In this document: one piece after another, positions 1 to 11,973 of the stretch | Layout: the number at the start of each line of letters is the position of its first letter | Numbering within the stretch: the stretch's first letter is position 1 | Made by a program: the position numbers and the translations under genes | DNA from: Bugulina stolonifera | Taxonomy: Eukaryota; Bryozoa; Gymnolaemata; Cheilostomatida; Bugulidae | Direction of reading: 5' to 3' | Length of the DNA stretch: 64,000 bases | Assembly (NCBI GenBank): GCA_935421135.1 | Contig: OW285187.1 | Location: forward strand, 7,192,001-7,256,000 | Notes under the pieces: generated by a model | What the model was told of the DNA's origin: nothing | The model's database searches: none | The model's input: only the letters and a program-made list of their open reading frames with translations

Positions 1-126
1 GACACAACATTACCCATCCGGTTATCTTCAATGTCCTGGAGACTTTCTCCAATTACGGTGGCTGCTGGAAGTTTCTTGGCAATAAATTTGTTGGCTATTT
101 GCCTTGCAGTTATGAACTGTCCTGGG
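1..126 (-). CDS. Partial coding exon at the left edge, product unknown
   Basis: On the minus strand an open frame of about 41 codons runs off the left end of the window. It starts after an acceptor-like ttag at 127-130 and reads SPGQFITARQIANKFIAK and on through LPAATVIGESLQDIEDNRMG. The composition is protein-like and the frame has no stop. I do not recognise the family. It could be an internal exon of a gene lying mainly to the left, or part of a mobile element, since the next several kilobases are transposon remains. Confidence 0.35.
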
Positions 127-1417
127 CTAAATTAAAACCCTCTTTACCACTTTATCCGGATCAGTTATGTTTTCTTCAAATTCACAATAATTCTGCGTCT
201 AAAATGTAATATACAATATACATTTAGTAATATTATAGACTGTAATAGCAAATAGGATAGGTCATAGAGTATTATTATCTCAAGCCTTATCTAACTGTTA
301 TAAATATTCATACTCGCTTTTGAGAAAAATATTTTCTATAGCTAAGAAAAGACGTATTGAGATGAAGCATGGCCGGCCTCAAGTGTTGCTATATCAATTT
401 CTTCTCTTCTAAAAATTGACTCATGTCAAACCAAAGGTTCTCATTCTAGATACTTTTCCATAGCTCTGCTTCAGTCTGTGGAGTGCACCTGCCAATCCAA
501 AAGGTATTTTAAGTTTTTAACAGTAAGTAAACAAGTACAGATAATTACAATGGTGCATGGGAAGCATGCGAACATGGGACCTGTCATCACTAGCAGTCAA
601 ATATTTTATATCCCATATAGGCTTGTTATTCACCTGTACATACATGTAACATGGCCGAATGACTTTCATACAGTTACGTATAAATATATAGGTTATAGCT
701 CAATTTATTATAATAACAGTAACAAGCATTTCTCGCAAGCTTTGTCATACTAGGTTTTTATGAATATGAATTCATTAATTCATGAATCTGCACCATCTTT
801 GGCAAACTTCATCTTCTCCTCAGCAACACCGTTGAAATAATTGATTTCTTTCTCGGCCTTTCTTTTATATTTCATTTTCGCGGCAGCTGACAATCTCAAG
901 GCATAATTGCAACGATTTAGTGTAGGTGGCCCTATATTTATAATGCTTAGGTTTTCCAATGATGCTCTAAACACAGGAACTCATGAATGTTATTTATTGA
1001 TGTAAGCATTTAAACACTGTAAAGCAACGAAGTAACATGGTTATATACATATAGGGAGGTTATCATGTTAAAATATGCAACCACAAAAATAGGAGCAATA
1101 CTCTCCATCTGACGTAGTTGCTTCCACGATGACACTAAATAGAGGTATATTGATCACTAAGTATGACCCTGCTCCAATCTTATACTGCCCAATCCTTGCA
1201 TTTTTTGACCCATGCAAGCCTAGTAGATCTTTGCTTTTCCGTTAGAAAAGGCTTCTTGCGAGCTTTGCACCCCTTGAGCCCGTCATACAGTGCTGCTGGA
1301 GATGTTCACTCTACTCTCTAGGCCTATTGGGTGGGCAGATGTGATACTAGCCTAGATCAACAGGATGTGGAACATGCCTAAGTGAGCTGACAGCGATTTG
1401 TTTAGTAGTTAATTGCC
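127..1417. other. Non-coding or unassigned stretch
   Basis: No convincing gene is visible. A minus-strand frame at 780-974 ends in a lysine- and glutamate-rich segment (KMKYKRKAEKEINYFN) and could be a decayed exon, but no clear splice sites or homologue support it. Confidence 0.3.
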
Positions 1418-1585
1418 TTAACCTCGGATTCTGTAGGAGTCGATTTCAAGTGTGTAACTGCTGTTTACATTTCCACTATCATCAGTATGACATTTCATGC
1501 GCTTTTCTAACTGTTTTTCTGTCTTGTACTCTTTTTGACAACTGGGACATCTATACACATTGAATTTCACTAGAGTCATTGTACC
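1418..1585 (-). CDS. C2H2-zinc-finger-like terminal exon
   Basis: On the minus strand an acceptor (ttttatttcag) is followed by an exon with an ATG at 1579 and a TAA stop at 1418-1420, giving 53 residues from that ATG. Residues 9-31 read YRCPSCQKEYKTEKQ then LEKRMKCH. This is a C-x2-C finger start with the usual leucine and a terminal His, but the first zinc-ligand His appears to be Arg. It may be the last exon of a zinc-finger gene or a transposon-borne finger. No upstream exon was found. Confidence 0.35.
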   Translation of the reverse strand, partial: GTMTLVKFNVYRCPSCQKEYKTEKQLEKRMKCHTDDSGNVNSSYTLEIDSYRIRG

Positions 1586-2060
1586 CTGAAATAAAAATGA
1601 ATAAAAGTTTATGCTTCAGGAAATCTTGATTAAAAGTTGAACAAAATGAACATATATACCAAGTATCAAGAAAAAGTATAAACAAACGGGAGCAGTTAGG
1701 CCAGCCAGCAAGCTACAGATATATTAACATTGGAGGGAAAAAGTTCCGTAGCATCCCAAAAGTCTGCATATTCACTATTCACTTGCAGTTGAACCAAAAG
1801 GTAAAATAGCGATTGGTTAAACATGGATAAGAGAATTGCATCGAAACTAGCCAAGTTGAAATTTATTTATGAAACGTAACTTAACCTTTTCATGCATGAA
1901 TTATGTTCTACAGCTCAATTCTACTGGACTCTGGAAAGATATTGGTGGAATGGTGTCTTCAATGACCTACTGGAAATTTTTTCAACTCCGGCCTATAATT
2001 ACCCCAGAAAATGAGATGGCCACATGTGTGTACGCCATGCATCTATTGAACCTATGTGCA

Positions 2061-2080
2061 GTGTCCACGTATGTGGACAC
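2061..2080. repeat. 20-base hairpin
   Basis: The 8-base arms gtgtccac and gtggacac flank the 4-base loop gtat. It lies downstream of the piggyBac transposase remnant and could belong to that element's end. No TTAA-flanked terminal repeat could be paired. Confidence 0.4.
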
Positions 2081-2282
2081 GTTTTATTTTGCAATAATTT
2101 GCTCTAAACTTGTGTTTCAAATGCTTTATTTATAAAAGAAAATTAAAAATAAATTGACTTAATTACAGTAAATTACATTTCAGAACAATTATTTAAATGA
2201 TATAATATCTGGAGGAAATGTAGTGGTTATTTTTAAATGATGAAATTTTTCAATATTGACGAGTCACAACGAATGAAATCAA

Positions 2283-3155
2283 TTACATTGTATGGTATTC
2301 AACAAAGCATTCTGGGCATAAGTGCTGCCTACATGTAGAGCAAAGGTATCGGGTCCGCTTTGTACAGCTAGTGTTCTTGCAGCGCAAAGCATTCTTTTGG
2401 TCGCACTTTTCTGGCCAGTGTCCAAGTGAGAGGTCTAGTCTCAAAGCATTGTCAACACGTCTCACTTTAGACACTTGCTGTACACATTGTGCAGGAGGAC
2501 GTCCTCGAATTTTGGGAGCCATTTGCTGCGACCCCATTTGTAGCAAACTGTTTGCAATCTGACTCCTAAACCCTAGAAGATCTACTTTCGTAGATGGGTC
2601 TAACCACTTGGATATTGTCCAACTGTTTGTAATGCATATGTTTAAAAAGTGGAAGAATATTCGTAGGTACCACCTTTTGTGTTTTAGACTATATCTATAG
2701 CATGAGATGAGAAAGTCCGTCAAGTCGGCCCCTCCCATGTGCTTGTTGTATACCTCAATTGCAAAAGGGCGGGTAACTTCTACTTTTGTTTTGGCAGCCT
2801 TGTCCCATCTTGCTGCTGTGCCTATTGGGTGCATTCCGGCGTATGTACTTGCTGTGTGCACAAAGTTATTGTCATTCCACTTCCCAATTGTTATATTACA
2901 ATCACTGGTGGTGACAGCCATACTACCTTTACGTTCCATCTCTTTCTCTGGCCAACATATTGACTGTTGTACTCGTCCTTGCACATGAAGTTTATGGTTC
3001 CATATAATATGTATTTTTGATTCAAGCTCGCAAATAAACTTTTCAGTATTTATTGATTTTACCAACGCTGCAGCTTCTTTGATCCGGACTGTTTTATTGG
3101 CATTTATTTTACCATAAATGGAATCCGATACCAGTTCTATTGAACATGAACTCAT
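2283..3155 (-). pseudogene. piggyBac-family transposase, N-terminally truncated
   Basis: The 290-residue frame matches the C-terminal half of piggyBac (DDE_Tnp_1_7) transposases. The segment GKWNDNNFVHTASTY carries the second catalytic Asp. The segment NKHMGGADLTDF carries the third, followed by the family's aromatic-rich RWYLRIFFHFLN stretch. The last about 35 residues form a cysteine-rich finger (CKNTSCTKRTRYLCSTC, then CPEC), as at the C-terminus of many piggyBac proteins. The N-terminal half with the first catalytic Asp is missing, and full-length proteins are about 550-650 aa, so this copy is probably dead. The flanking DNA holds several short hairpins but no matched inverted termini. 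Confidence 0.85.
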
Positions 3156-3267
3156 AAATGTCCGAAATGCACTGGCACGTTTGTTGTTTCATTGGCTGTA
3201 GCTTTTGGCCACGCCCTTCTAAACTCCGATAATGATTCAGGTTCACACTGCTCTCGACTTCGACATT

Positions 3268-3330
3268 GCAACCTCAGACAGGTTGCAGCAGACAAAATTG
3301 CAGCAATTTAAATGCACCATGTCATGGTGC
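3268..3330. repeat. Two adjacent short hairpins
   Basis: gcaacct...aggttgc (7-base arms, 3268-3286) and gcaccatg-t-catggtgc (8-base arms, 3314-3330) lie just upstream of the piggyBac remnant. They may be subterminal repeats of that element. Confidence 0.4.
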
Positions 3331-3662
3331 TAGTTGCACCGTAATTATTTAGTCATATATTACACCCCCAGTCACTCATTCAAGTCGACATGTAGACCTA
3401 AATATCAGCCACTGTTCAATGTACCAAAAGCTACAAGATCATATTTAGTTCATGAAAAGGTATGGTCACAATCAGTGACAACTAGTTACTGGAACTTGCA
3501 GATGTTGTTTTCAAGGTAATTTTCTCAAGTTTCTATTATTTCCTAATGCAAGAAGATTGTACTAATCACATGTTCAACATTTTACTGTCATGAGCGTACA
3601 AGAGTTGTATCAATATATAATGCGATTGCGCAAATATTTTACTGGTTTTTGGGGGGTTGTAC

Positions 3663-3700
3663 AGTCGTCCTAAGACGACTGCTGTCGTCCTAAGACGACT
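3663..3700. repeat. Tandem pair of imperfect palindromes
   Basis: The unit agtcgtcctaagacgact (7-base arms around ctaa) occurs at 3663-3680. It recurs at 3684-3700 without its first base, after a three-base spacer. Related gtcgt/gacgac words recur near 4050-4085. Confidence 0.6.
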
Positions 3701-6142
3701 CCCTTGTCCAAAATGAAGAGCCTATGAGTGGTGCTAGGCCTTCTCATTACATGAAAGATCAACAAATACTAGTAGTCAAATATCTACTCAAGATGACCCA
3801 TGTGGTCCCGAGTCGATACTTGTTTACTATACTGAGAAAGAGAGTGATCCGACCTAGAAGGCGGTTTGGGTGGCAAGGTCGAAGACTTTGACAACTGAAA
3901 CGACCTATCTACGAAGTGAAAGTCTCTGTATATAAGTATAGATGTGTCTTTAATGAGATCCAAGCGTGAACTGATACAACAATTCGAAAAACAATGCCCT
4001 TTGTAGTTATAGTAATAAAACTTCTGGAGGAAGTTCCGGTAAAAAGGCCGACGTAGGGTCGTAAAAAGACGACGTGGTGTCGTCTGGAAATTGTGCAACA
4101 ACAATATGGCGGCCGGAAGCCCGATGGCCGAGCCAAAATAGGTCAGGTTCAACAAAAGATGCTTAAAACCATCTAGATCGCATACAAAATCAATATCAGG
4201 CAATTCTGAGAGGTCTGGCCTCTTTACATGGGTATAAAAAGGACATGCTTGCTCAGTAATGCACATTATAGGTATATAAGTGACCATCTACTACATAGAC
4301 AATTAGTACAAACAAGTCTAATGCAATGTAAGTGTATATAATTAGTGTCATGTAATGATCACGTATAACTCTGATTTAGCCACTCGACTACAATATATAT
4401 TTTCGACAACTGCCAACTCTTGACAGTGACGAGAATGTCTTGGCTATTTTGTACATGCATGCAATAGAAACCTTTGTTCTAGATGTTTCGTCTTCCCTTT
4501 CGTGTGGTTGTGGTTCAGAAGCCTCATGCCTTGATTCCATGAAATTCAGTTGGATGTAACACTCCCAGGTTGGCACAAAAATATCATTAGCTCCAGCACC
4601 GGAGCGAAGGCTTTTCGTGACCTTTGTTTGCAACTGCTGATGATATGTATGCAAATTTCTGTACTTTGCCTTTACTAATTGCACTCAAATTTACATCCAA
4701 AGGCGCTATACCCAAGTGAATAATCAAGGCAAGATAAAAGTGGCTTATGATGCTCTGGGAAAGTATTTAAAATCCTATAAAGTCATTTTATTCATTACGA
4801 AAAAAGAAGTTTATTATTAATCTGGAACTTTTCACAATTGGTTCCTTTGAATTTCGGCCTTTGTAAACTAACAACAACACATTTTTGATTTGCAAGTTGT
4901 CTAGGAGTTTACAGCATGCTAACTTGCAACTCCTTGGATATTTTGATTTTTTCATGCCTTCACGTTGTGCACATGGGTGTTCATGCATTTGCGTATACAT
5001 ATTTACATGTACATGTGTACATGTGTACATACATACACAAGTTTACACAGGTGTTATATATTTGGTGGAATCTCACTGTTACTATTAGTTTCATGCTATA
5101 TACTGGAATGAAATATATAGCAATCATCAGATAAAGGAGACATAATACTAATGGACAAGGACATGGTTAAGGTGTTTTATGTGTAGCGATTGTTTGGCTT
5201 GAACCGTGAGTGCGCCGTCCGTGAGATTGTATATTAATATAAAATCAATAGTATCAATTGACAAATCAGTCTCAATCATTGGTAATTACTAACATACATT
5301 GTACATGTATAAAAAACGCATAAGACTAGGGAAAACTTACCTTTAGTGTAAATGCACACTTTTAAAAAGCGGACATCAGCTTTATGTCTGACTTTGTTGG
5401 GGACTTTAATAAATCCCACAGTGCCAACTTGAGGGGGGAAACTACCAGAGATTTTAGCTTTGGACTTATAAATGAAAAAGAACAGTAAAATTAGATGCAT
5501 TATACAAAAGCACCATTCAAGTATAAATTATCTTCAGGTGAAAAAAACATATCGTAGTAAGCAACTTTTTTACCTGCATGTATAATATTATGACCTATAA
5601 AAGACACTATCGATGACTGATGATAAAAAGGGCAACCCACTCGTGAAGAAGCTATTCGTCTTCTCATGGCCATGTTCCCATCCGTAGCAACTTGATGAAC
5701 TGCCTTTGCACTGTCGAGGCGCTTTTTGAAGTTAACACTATATACATGTATAATAACATAGTAATGACTTCACTACAAGACAACATTGAATGGAGTATAA
5801 CAACCACCAGTGATCAACATGCTTCCCATATTTTATACAAACCTTGTAAACAAAGTGGGAGCACTTGTTTCTTCACTCACACTTCCACCACATTTTTCCT
5901 TGAGAGTATTTTATAAGAGTGGCCCCTGAAACCCATACCATACTTCGACTGGACTTAGGGCCTCACCATTAGCAGATAGTGCGGCATGCTTCTTATTACT
6001 TCAAAAGAATTGCATTGCAGTAGTTGAATTATTTTGGTTTACAAGTCATATCTTACACATCTATACTATAAGTCGAGGGACGGTTCCATTTTATTACATT
6101 CAAATTTTACATGCATATGAGAAGACTATATATAATACAACC
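3701..6142. other. No supported gene
   Basis: Several frames of 70-167 codons occur on both strands, but none shows a recognisable domain or splice structure. The 167-codon minus-strand frame at 3784-4287 has a second long frame inside it and unremarkable composition. An acatgta-rich patch lies at 5000-5035. Confidence 0.3.
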
Positions 6143-8142
6143 TCACTTGTAAACACTCTGAACATACAGTAATGCATTTTCAAGCGGGGGTGTTGGCTTC
6201 CCATGCAAGTATGCATAAAGCATGCCCTGCATAGTTCGATTTAACCGCTCAAATCTGCCACCAGTTTCAGGAGTATATGGCTTTCCTCTTTTGATGGAGA
6301 CCTCCAGCGACTTCATTAATGATCTGAAATTACCAAAATACATCAAAAATCTCATGCATGAGAGATTTCATAATTCTCAGTTTTCAGCTTGACTATTCCA
6401 TTTCAGCAAAACAAAACATGGTAACTGACAATACAATGATTATTGTAAACAAAGTTAATACAAACGTGAAAGTAGAGTCCACAGACTCAGAACCATTGTC
6501 TGTTTGTATTGTGTGTGGGGGGGGGGGCTCCACCAAGAGTCTTGAATAAGTTCTGAAGAGCTGAACTAGTGCTCTTAGCTGTTTTGTCTTTGAGTAACCA
6601 AAACCATTCAAATCTACAATTATGACAAGCACATTACACTTGCCATGATCATCAATAACAACTAATTCAGCAATACATAACTATTAGGATCAAAGCAACT
6701 TCACAATAAATAACAAAATTTACCTTCAGTAATAGTCAACCACTGTAAGAACAGGATAAAGTTGATGTCTAAAATTCACCTATCCTTTCAAGAGGGCGTA
6801 GTACATATATATAGGTGTATTATGCAGCTCTTTGACAGGTTTGTGCTAAAACGTACAACTCCAGGTGCATAAACGTAAACTACACACCATAAAACAACTT
6901 GAAATAACAAAAATGTACCAATGATAGTTAATTTTATGTATATAGTAATGAGGATTCATTTCGATGTAAGAGTTCTCATGATTTAACAATATTTATGTAC
7001 ATTGTAATAAACTACAGGCATGAAAATATCACATAAAATTATGAGAGAATTGCTATTTAAAACTGTTTTGTACATACCTGATATTCTTGACAGTAGATGC
7101 AATCCTTTATTACTTCCTTTACACGTGCCATTGTCGGATTGGCATATAGAGATTGGAGCTGGTAATAAAGGGCGTAATTTGACATTAGTGAGAGTATTAT
7201 TCCGCGAATGAAAGTATATAGCGTGTAACAAATCAACTCCTTTTTTTTATTTAATGCTTACCTTTTTAATGTGGCATCTATACCGCAATGCATGTTAGAT
7301 TTGTGCACAGATTGGGTAATGTCTGCTAAGTCAACTGCTTTCACTACTGGAAGGCCAGCAGCATTGATCAGCTCTCCACTGTTATTGTAGAAAAATTAAT
7401 TGTGAAAGTTTTACTTGGCAGTTGACACATACTCTATCCCATAGGAGTACGAGATGCATTTTTTACAATGCGTCTCGTACTACTATTCATAATTAAAATA
7501 TCATCTCACACCAACATTTTTCAATACTTTATCCCACATTTCACACAATGAAAATTGAGAGTGCATAAATAATGTTTCATTTGTCACAACTGCCAATCTA
7601 TGTACCTGTTTATATTGAAAAGAGCTTTTAACAAATCTGTATCTTCTTTTTTTTATGGCCTCTTTTTTGCTAGTCTCCACAAATAACTGCTTCAATGGGT
7701 CTTGATTCCATACTCCATCTAGCGAAAGCAATACATGTTTAAGTATGAACTAAAGACATGTGTTAGTTTACTAGTGCAAAAGCGAAAGCCATATTAATTT
7801 AAAGACAAAGTAAATGTTAACAAAACATACACAACAAAACAATAAATCCAGTCACAGAGTAGCAATATGCAATCATCTAAGACTTTACTAAAATAGGCTT
7901 AGGTGTAGGTTTACATTAGATTTACATAACGATAATATTTGGAAAAATGCGATATGCGTGCCATCTATGATAACACTATAGGAGGCATGTAGATCACTGT
8001 TCCTAAAAAAAAATCACACATTGTAAAGCAAAACATTTTAATACTGAAAAGCTGCCACATACCTGCTAGAGTAAACTTATCTTGCTCACGTGGTGGGTTT
8101 TTTACAACAAAGTCTAGAATTGTATTCCAGCTCATCCATCTA
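6143..8142 (-). pseudogene. Exon-split retroviral-type integrase (Ginger/KRBA2-like gene or element)
   Basis: Minus-strand pieces with splice-like borders read in order. About 8071-8142 gives MSWNTILDFVV and so on before gtatgt. About 7508-7722 is a basic exon that contains WNQDPLKQLF. About 7260-7375 reads GELINAAGLPVVKAVDLADI, then HKSNMHCGIDATLK. About 7079-7200 reads NPTMARVKEVIKDCIYCQEYQ in two steps; with the previous piece it forms an H-H-C-C zinc module. About 6530-6640 carries VIIVD, then IQTDNGSE, two acidic sites of an integrase core. About 6143-6330 carries KPYTPETGGRFERLNRTM with the core Glu. The order HHCC, D, D, E is that of an integrase. Frames shift between pieces and a run of nine or more G interrupts one of them, so decay is likely. 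It could also be a domesticated gene with introns. Confidence 0.5.
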
Positions 8143-8890
8143 AAATTAATCATTACACTATTTTATGTCGTCCAAATAAATTTCAAATGGATATTTTTAT
8201 CTATTTATTATATTTTACATGATTACATCAGTAAAAGATAGATGATCGCATTGTCAATTGTGATGTTAGAATCCTTATCTACTTTATTTTAGTAATTCCT
8301 CTAGACGATTAGTTAGCACTTAGCTTTAGAGACAAAGTAAAACTACTAATTTCCTTCTGTTCAAATAAGATTTGTTGATTATCACCTTCTAGCAAAGCAA
8401 AAACTTTGATTCAAGCTTATCTTTACAATTTATTATAGTACAATGGTTGAAGTTTAGTACAATACTTTGTTATTCAAATCACGCTGAGTTTTGGGAATTT
8501 CCACTACAAATCACAGTTTGGATCGCTGTTTTAGCCTAATGTTGGGAACTAAGGCCAGTGCCAGACTTTGGCCACAGTATAGAGCAGACAACTTCATGCA
8601 ACGTAAAATATCTTTCGGAGGCCCCCAGTAGTTCATCGGATCAGTATTGGAATATCCGACAGAATTTAATTCTTCTATTAAAACGCCGGCCGTTTCACGC
8701 TGACGGCCAAAACACACAACAGGCTGAATGCTATATACATGTAGCTAAAGAGATTAGGACTAATATTGGTGTATTAAGTAATTCCATAGTTAGGCATGTG
8801 TTTTCTAGAGTGTCTGCATGTGGATATGAGTTTGTTTCGTTTGTTTAGTGTGGGTGTTATATATGCATGTACACCCATGCATCCACATTA
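8143..8890. other. No supported gene
   Basis: AT-rich sequence with only short frames on either strand and no recognised motif. Confidence 0.3.
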
Positions 8891-11100
8891 CCAGTGGTGG
8901 ATTGGTAAAATTGCACCAAAGGAAACTGGCAAACCTGACCCTGCAAGGCTGGGGGGTTTGGGAGGCGTTGTGAGCCTTCCAATGGGGTCTGGGGCAGCGC
9001 CCCGGAGCCAAAATCCATGCATTTAAGGCCACAGAGATGCTGCAAATGCTCATAGAAATGTCGCATGAAGTTCTCTAATATCTGCTGCTTTAGTGTAAAA
9101 TTTGTCAATGATAAAATGAACTTGCTAAAACTTCACAAAGCATGTAGCTTTACTCGCATATTTAGTGATAATTTCCTACACAAAGTGTAAAACACCTCAC
9201 GATAGCCTGGGCATCAAGAGGGATCAACAGACACCAGAAGTTAGTAAACATCAGCAGAACCACTCATCAACACATGTTTAGCTTTCTACAACATTTACAG
9301 TGTGATACATTAATGTACAGCTTGCCCATGACCCATGAGGTTAAAGATTACATACACTAAGCTTACAGATCTGCTATAGTTTATAGCAAATTATCTGAAA
9401 ATAATAAACATAAAGCCATATAAAAATCTTGTAGTATATGTAATTGTGTGTAGAGCAAGCGAAACTGTCAGGCAAAGTAATTGTAAATGGTAAAACTATA
9501 CAAAATAAGTATTGTACTTATTGTAACCATCCATAGTCACACACAAGGTGTTATCCCACTTGCTAATAGCCCTTTACTCGAAGTATGACTAGAATGGTTC
9601 ATATCTAGTCTCTTCCTCCAATGAGCACTTTTTAGTGCGATTGTCATCGGCATGACAATGACAATCCTTAAGCCAAGTTTGGACCTGATTGAGGTTTAAA
9701 CTTGGAGAGAGGAGGACCAACTAATGACACAAAGACAAGCTCAGAAATATGGGTCACTGAAAGCCTATTCCTTAAATCTGTGCATATGTTGTTCATGGAA
9801 TTGAACCCCTTTTCATAATCACTACTGCTCACATAGAGTGTATTTATGACCGATTTAATCTCCAATACAGAGGGTGGAGAAATTCTAGGGTTGTCAATAA
9901 ATTCGCGGTATTCTACTAGAATTGTATTAGTCAGTGAAATGTTGAAGCGATTACATAATTTACACAATCGTTCTTCACCTTCAATCCAAGGGGATTCAAC
10001 TCCGCTGGGCCACGTTACTGGCTCAAGGCAATTAATTTCTAAAAGCAAATCATGAAGCAAAGATTTATCACTCTCTTGTCCCAAGGACTCTACCAATTTT
10101 TTTTAGCTGAACATCCAGATCAGCAGCGCATTCAGCTGGCTCTCGCTCTTAGTATGCTTTTGGTTGATTGTATAACGAGTATAATTTGACTCTACATGGT
10201 TCACCTGGTTTGTCGACTTTACAGCATCACCTACAGCTAGCTCAATGCGATGCCACAGTAATACCTGAGAATATTTCTCCTTGAGGCGAGTTAAAACCCG
10301 AGAAGTTTTCCCCAACATGGTTGACGCCCCATCAGCACATATCCTAATGAGATTTGACCTCGAGTAATCGTCAGTGAACCCATTCGCAGCCAAGTAGAAT
10401 AACACCTTCTGTGTGATATGCTCAACAGATAAAGACTGGAGCTCAATAAGGCCCAGTGGAAACGCATATGCCCCATTTGAATTAGAATTAAAGGAAGTTC
10501 TGATATAAATAGCTAGCACCGATTTATTTGAGATGGATGTCGACTCGTCAATACTGATAGGGTAGAGATTTGTTTTATCTTCCCCGACTATGGATGAAAT
10601 AAGCTTCTTTTTCATCTCACTGCTAATTACAGAAATAATTTCGCCAGGTGACTTTCTAGAATGTAATGTAATGCCCATGTCACTACCATTCATCTTGTTC
10701 AAATTGATTGTGTAAGACATGTCAGAATATAGCCTATTTAGCTTAGCCAGATTAATATGCACACCTAAATACATTCTCTGCTGGTTCAAAATTATGCTTA
10801 TGCTTACTAGCAAACATGTTTGGCAGCTGATTTGCTTTTGCAAATGAAGCAGATTTGATAGCGTCATTGTGGGTTTCACTTTTACTGTGTTCCCATATTT
10901 TTTTCCTCAGTGGGGTTTGCTGTTGAGATTTTGTCTGCCCATTACAAAAGACTCCCGTCTCAATCCATTCATTTCTTATTCTGCTTGATTTTGAGGCATT
11001 CGGGGTAACACGTTTCATACTTCTACATACCTGGCAAAGCAGGCCGCCTCCAACTTTCAACCTCAGCCGAGGATGTAGCACCTGCTTTTCCTGCCATTGA
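8891..11100 (-). mobile_element. Decayed hAT element of the ZNF862/KIAA1586 type
   Basis: Approximate extent of the element carrying the broken transposase at 9668-11081. At the low-coordinate end the sequence begins cagtggtggatt, a hAT-like terminus, and is followed by a GC-rich hairpin patch (ggggtctggggcagcgcccc) typical of such elements. I could not find the matching inverted terminus or the 8-base target duplication on the other side, so both ends are estimates. Confidence 0.45.
9668..11081 (-). pseudogene. hAT-type transposase (ZNF862-like), frameshifted
   Basis: Three frames must be joined. 10752-11081 encodes the N-terminal TTF-like module (LLCQVCRS, then WIETGVFCNG and KKIWEHSKSETH). 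10103-about 10760 encodes the start of the RNase-H-like core: FRCAY/HINLAKLNRLYSD, NGSDMGITLHSRKS, PISIDESTSISNKSVL with the catalytic acid region, then RICADGASTMLGK and LLWHRIELAVGDAVKS. A few codons of the usual H-C-x-N-H-R segment are missing in that last piece. 9668-10096 encodes the C-terminal dimerisation region (SSDYEKGFNSMNNI, LVGPPLSKF). A large piece between the second and third parts is deleted. Frameshifts plus deletions indicate a dead transposon. Confidence 0.75.
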
Positions 11101-11274
11101 TCTGCTGACCAGCAAATTGGCGAATTGAGATTATCAGGCTAAAACGGTAAATCAACTGTCTTATACAACGATGCTTCATATAATGTACCACAGCAACATA
11201 AATGTTTGAATAATTGTCTAAAACACTACTTTTCACTGTAGTGAAAAAAATTAGATAGCCTTAGTTCCTTGTTT

Positions 11275-11395
11275 GTGGTTGGGGTAAGGGTGGTCTACCA
11301 ACAAAATATAGAAAAAAACACTTCTGCTTCAGTTTTGGGGAAGAACAAGGGCTATCTCAAATTTCTCCATTTTTGCACGCGACTCACTTTTCACC
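11275..11395 (+). repeat. Interspersed repeat, copy A
   Basis: About 110 bases resemble 37530-37640 closely and in the same orientation. Shared words include gcttcagttttgg, aagaacaa and ggctat followed by tcaaatttct. The second copy has an open frame that includes TSPASVLAKNKGYFKFLHFC. It is probably a fragment of an unidentified transposon. Confidence 0.6.
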
Positions 11396-11538
11396 AGTAT
11401 TGCACATTAAATTTCAATACTAACCATAGATGCACATTGGCCCTCAGTTTCTTCAACTTGGATTACCTTGGTTGTACTAGAACTACTACAAGCAAATTTA
11501 CATTACTTTAGTTATGTAATTTCTTTTGCTCACATTAG

Positions 11539-11649
11539 ACATCAGAAGGTGAAGCTGATAAACCAATACCTAAACAAATTCCACGATATTCATTTCAAGG
11601 CGACTTAGAACTCATCGAGTCACCTTTAGATTCTTCTCAAACAAGATAG
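11539..11649 (+). CDS. Orphan terminal-exon-like coding segment
   Basis: After an acceptor-like tttgctcacattag there is an open frame of 36 codons that ends in TAG. It reads TSEGEADKPIPKQIPRYSFQ and then GDLELIESPLDSSQTR. The composition is protein-like and no GT donor is needed. No partner exon was identified. It may be the end of a plus-strand gene whose upstream exons were displaced by the transposons to its left. It does not splice in frame to the focadhesin-like exon at 11974. Confidence 0.3.
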   Translation, partial: TSEGEADKPIPKQIPRYSFQGDLELIESPLDSSQTR

Positions 11650-11973
11650 CCCATGAATACTTGTATAACATAATTAAGCAGCAATAAGGAGTCATGAGAA
11701 CAGTTCAACAACAGAGCTCACAGAGATTTAATGATGCACAATTTTTCCTGAAAATTATGTATTTTACCAACACTGGTGCAGAGATGTGCTAAGGAAAATT
11801 GTGCTAAGGAATTTGGATCTACATGTAGTTCTAACAAATACATGTATGAATCAGATCTCGCTATACAATACAATTTCATTGTATCCTGTATATTATGGTC
11901 AGTCTTCACACTCTACAAAGTGCTCTACATGCTTTACGGAGTCAAACCCTAATATTTGTAACTTGTACTGCAG

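Noticed and set aside
3784..4287. 167-codon minus-strand frame
   Set aside because: No recognisable domain, no splice sites, and an overlapping frame of similar quality; probably chance.
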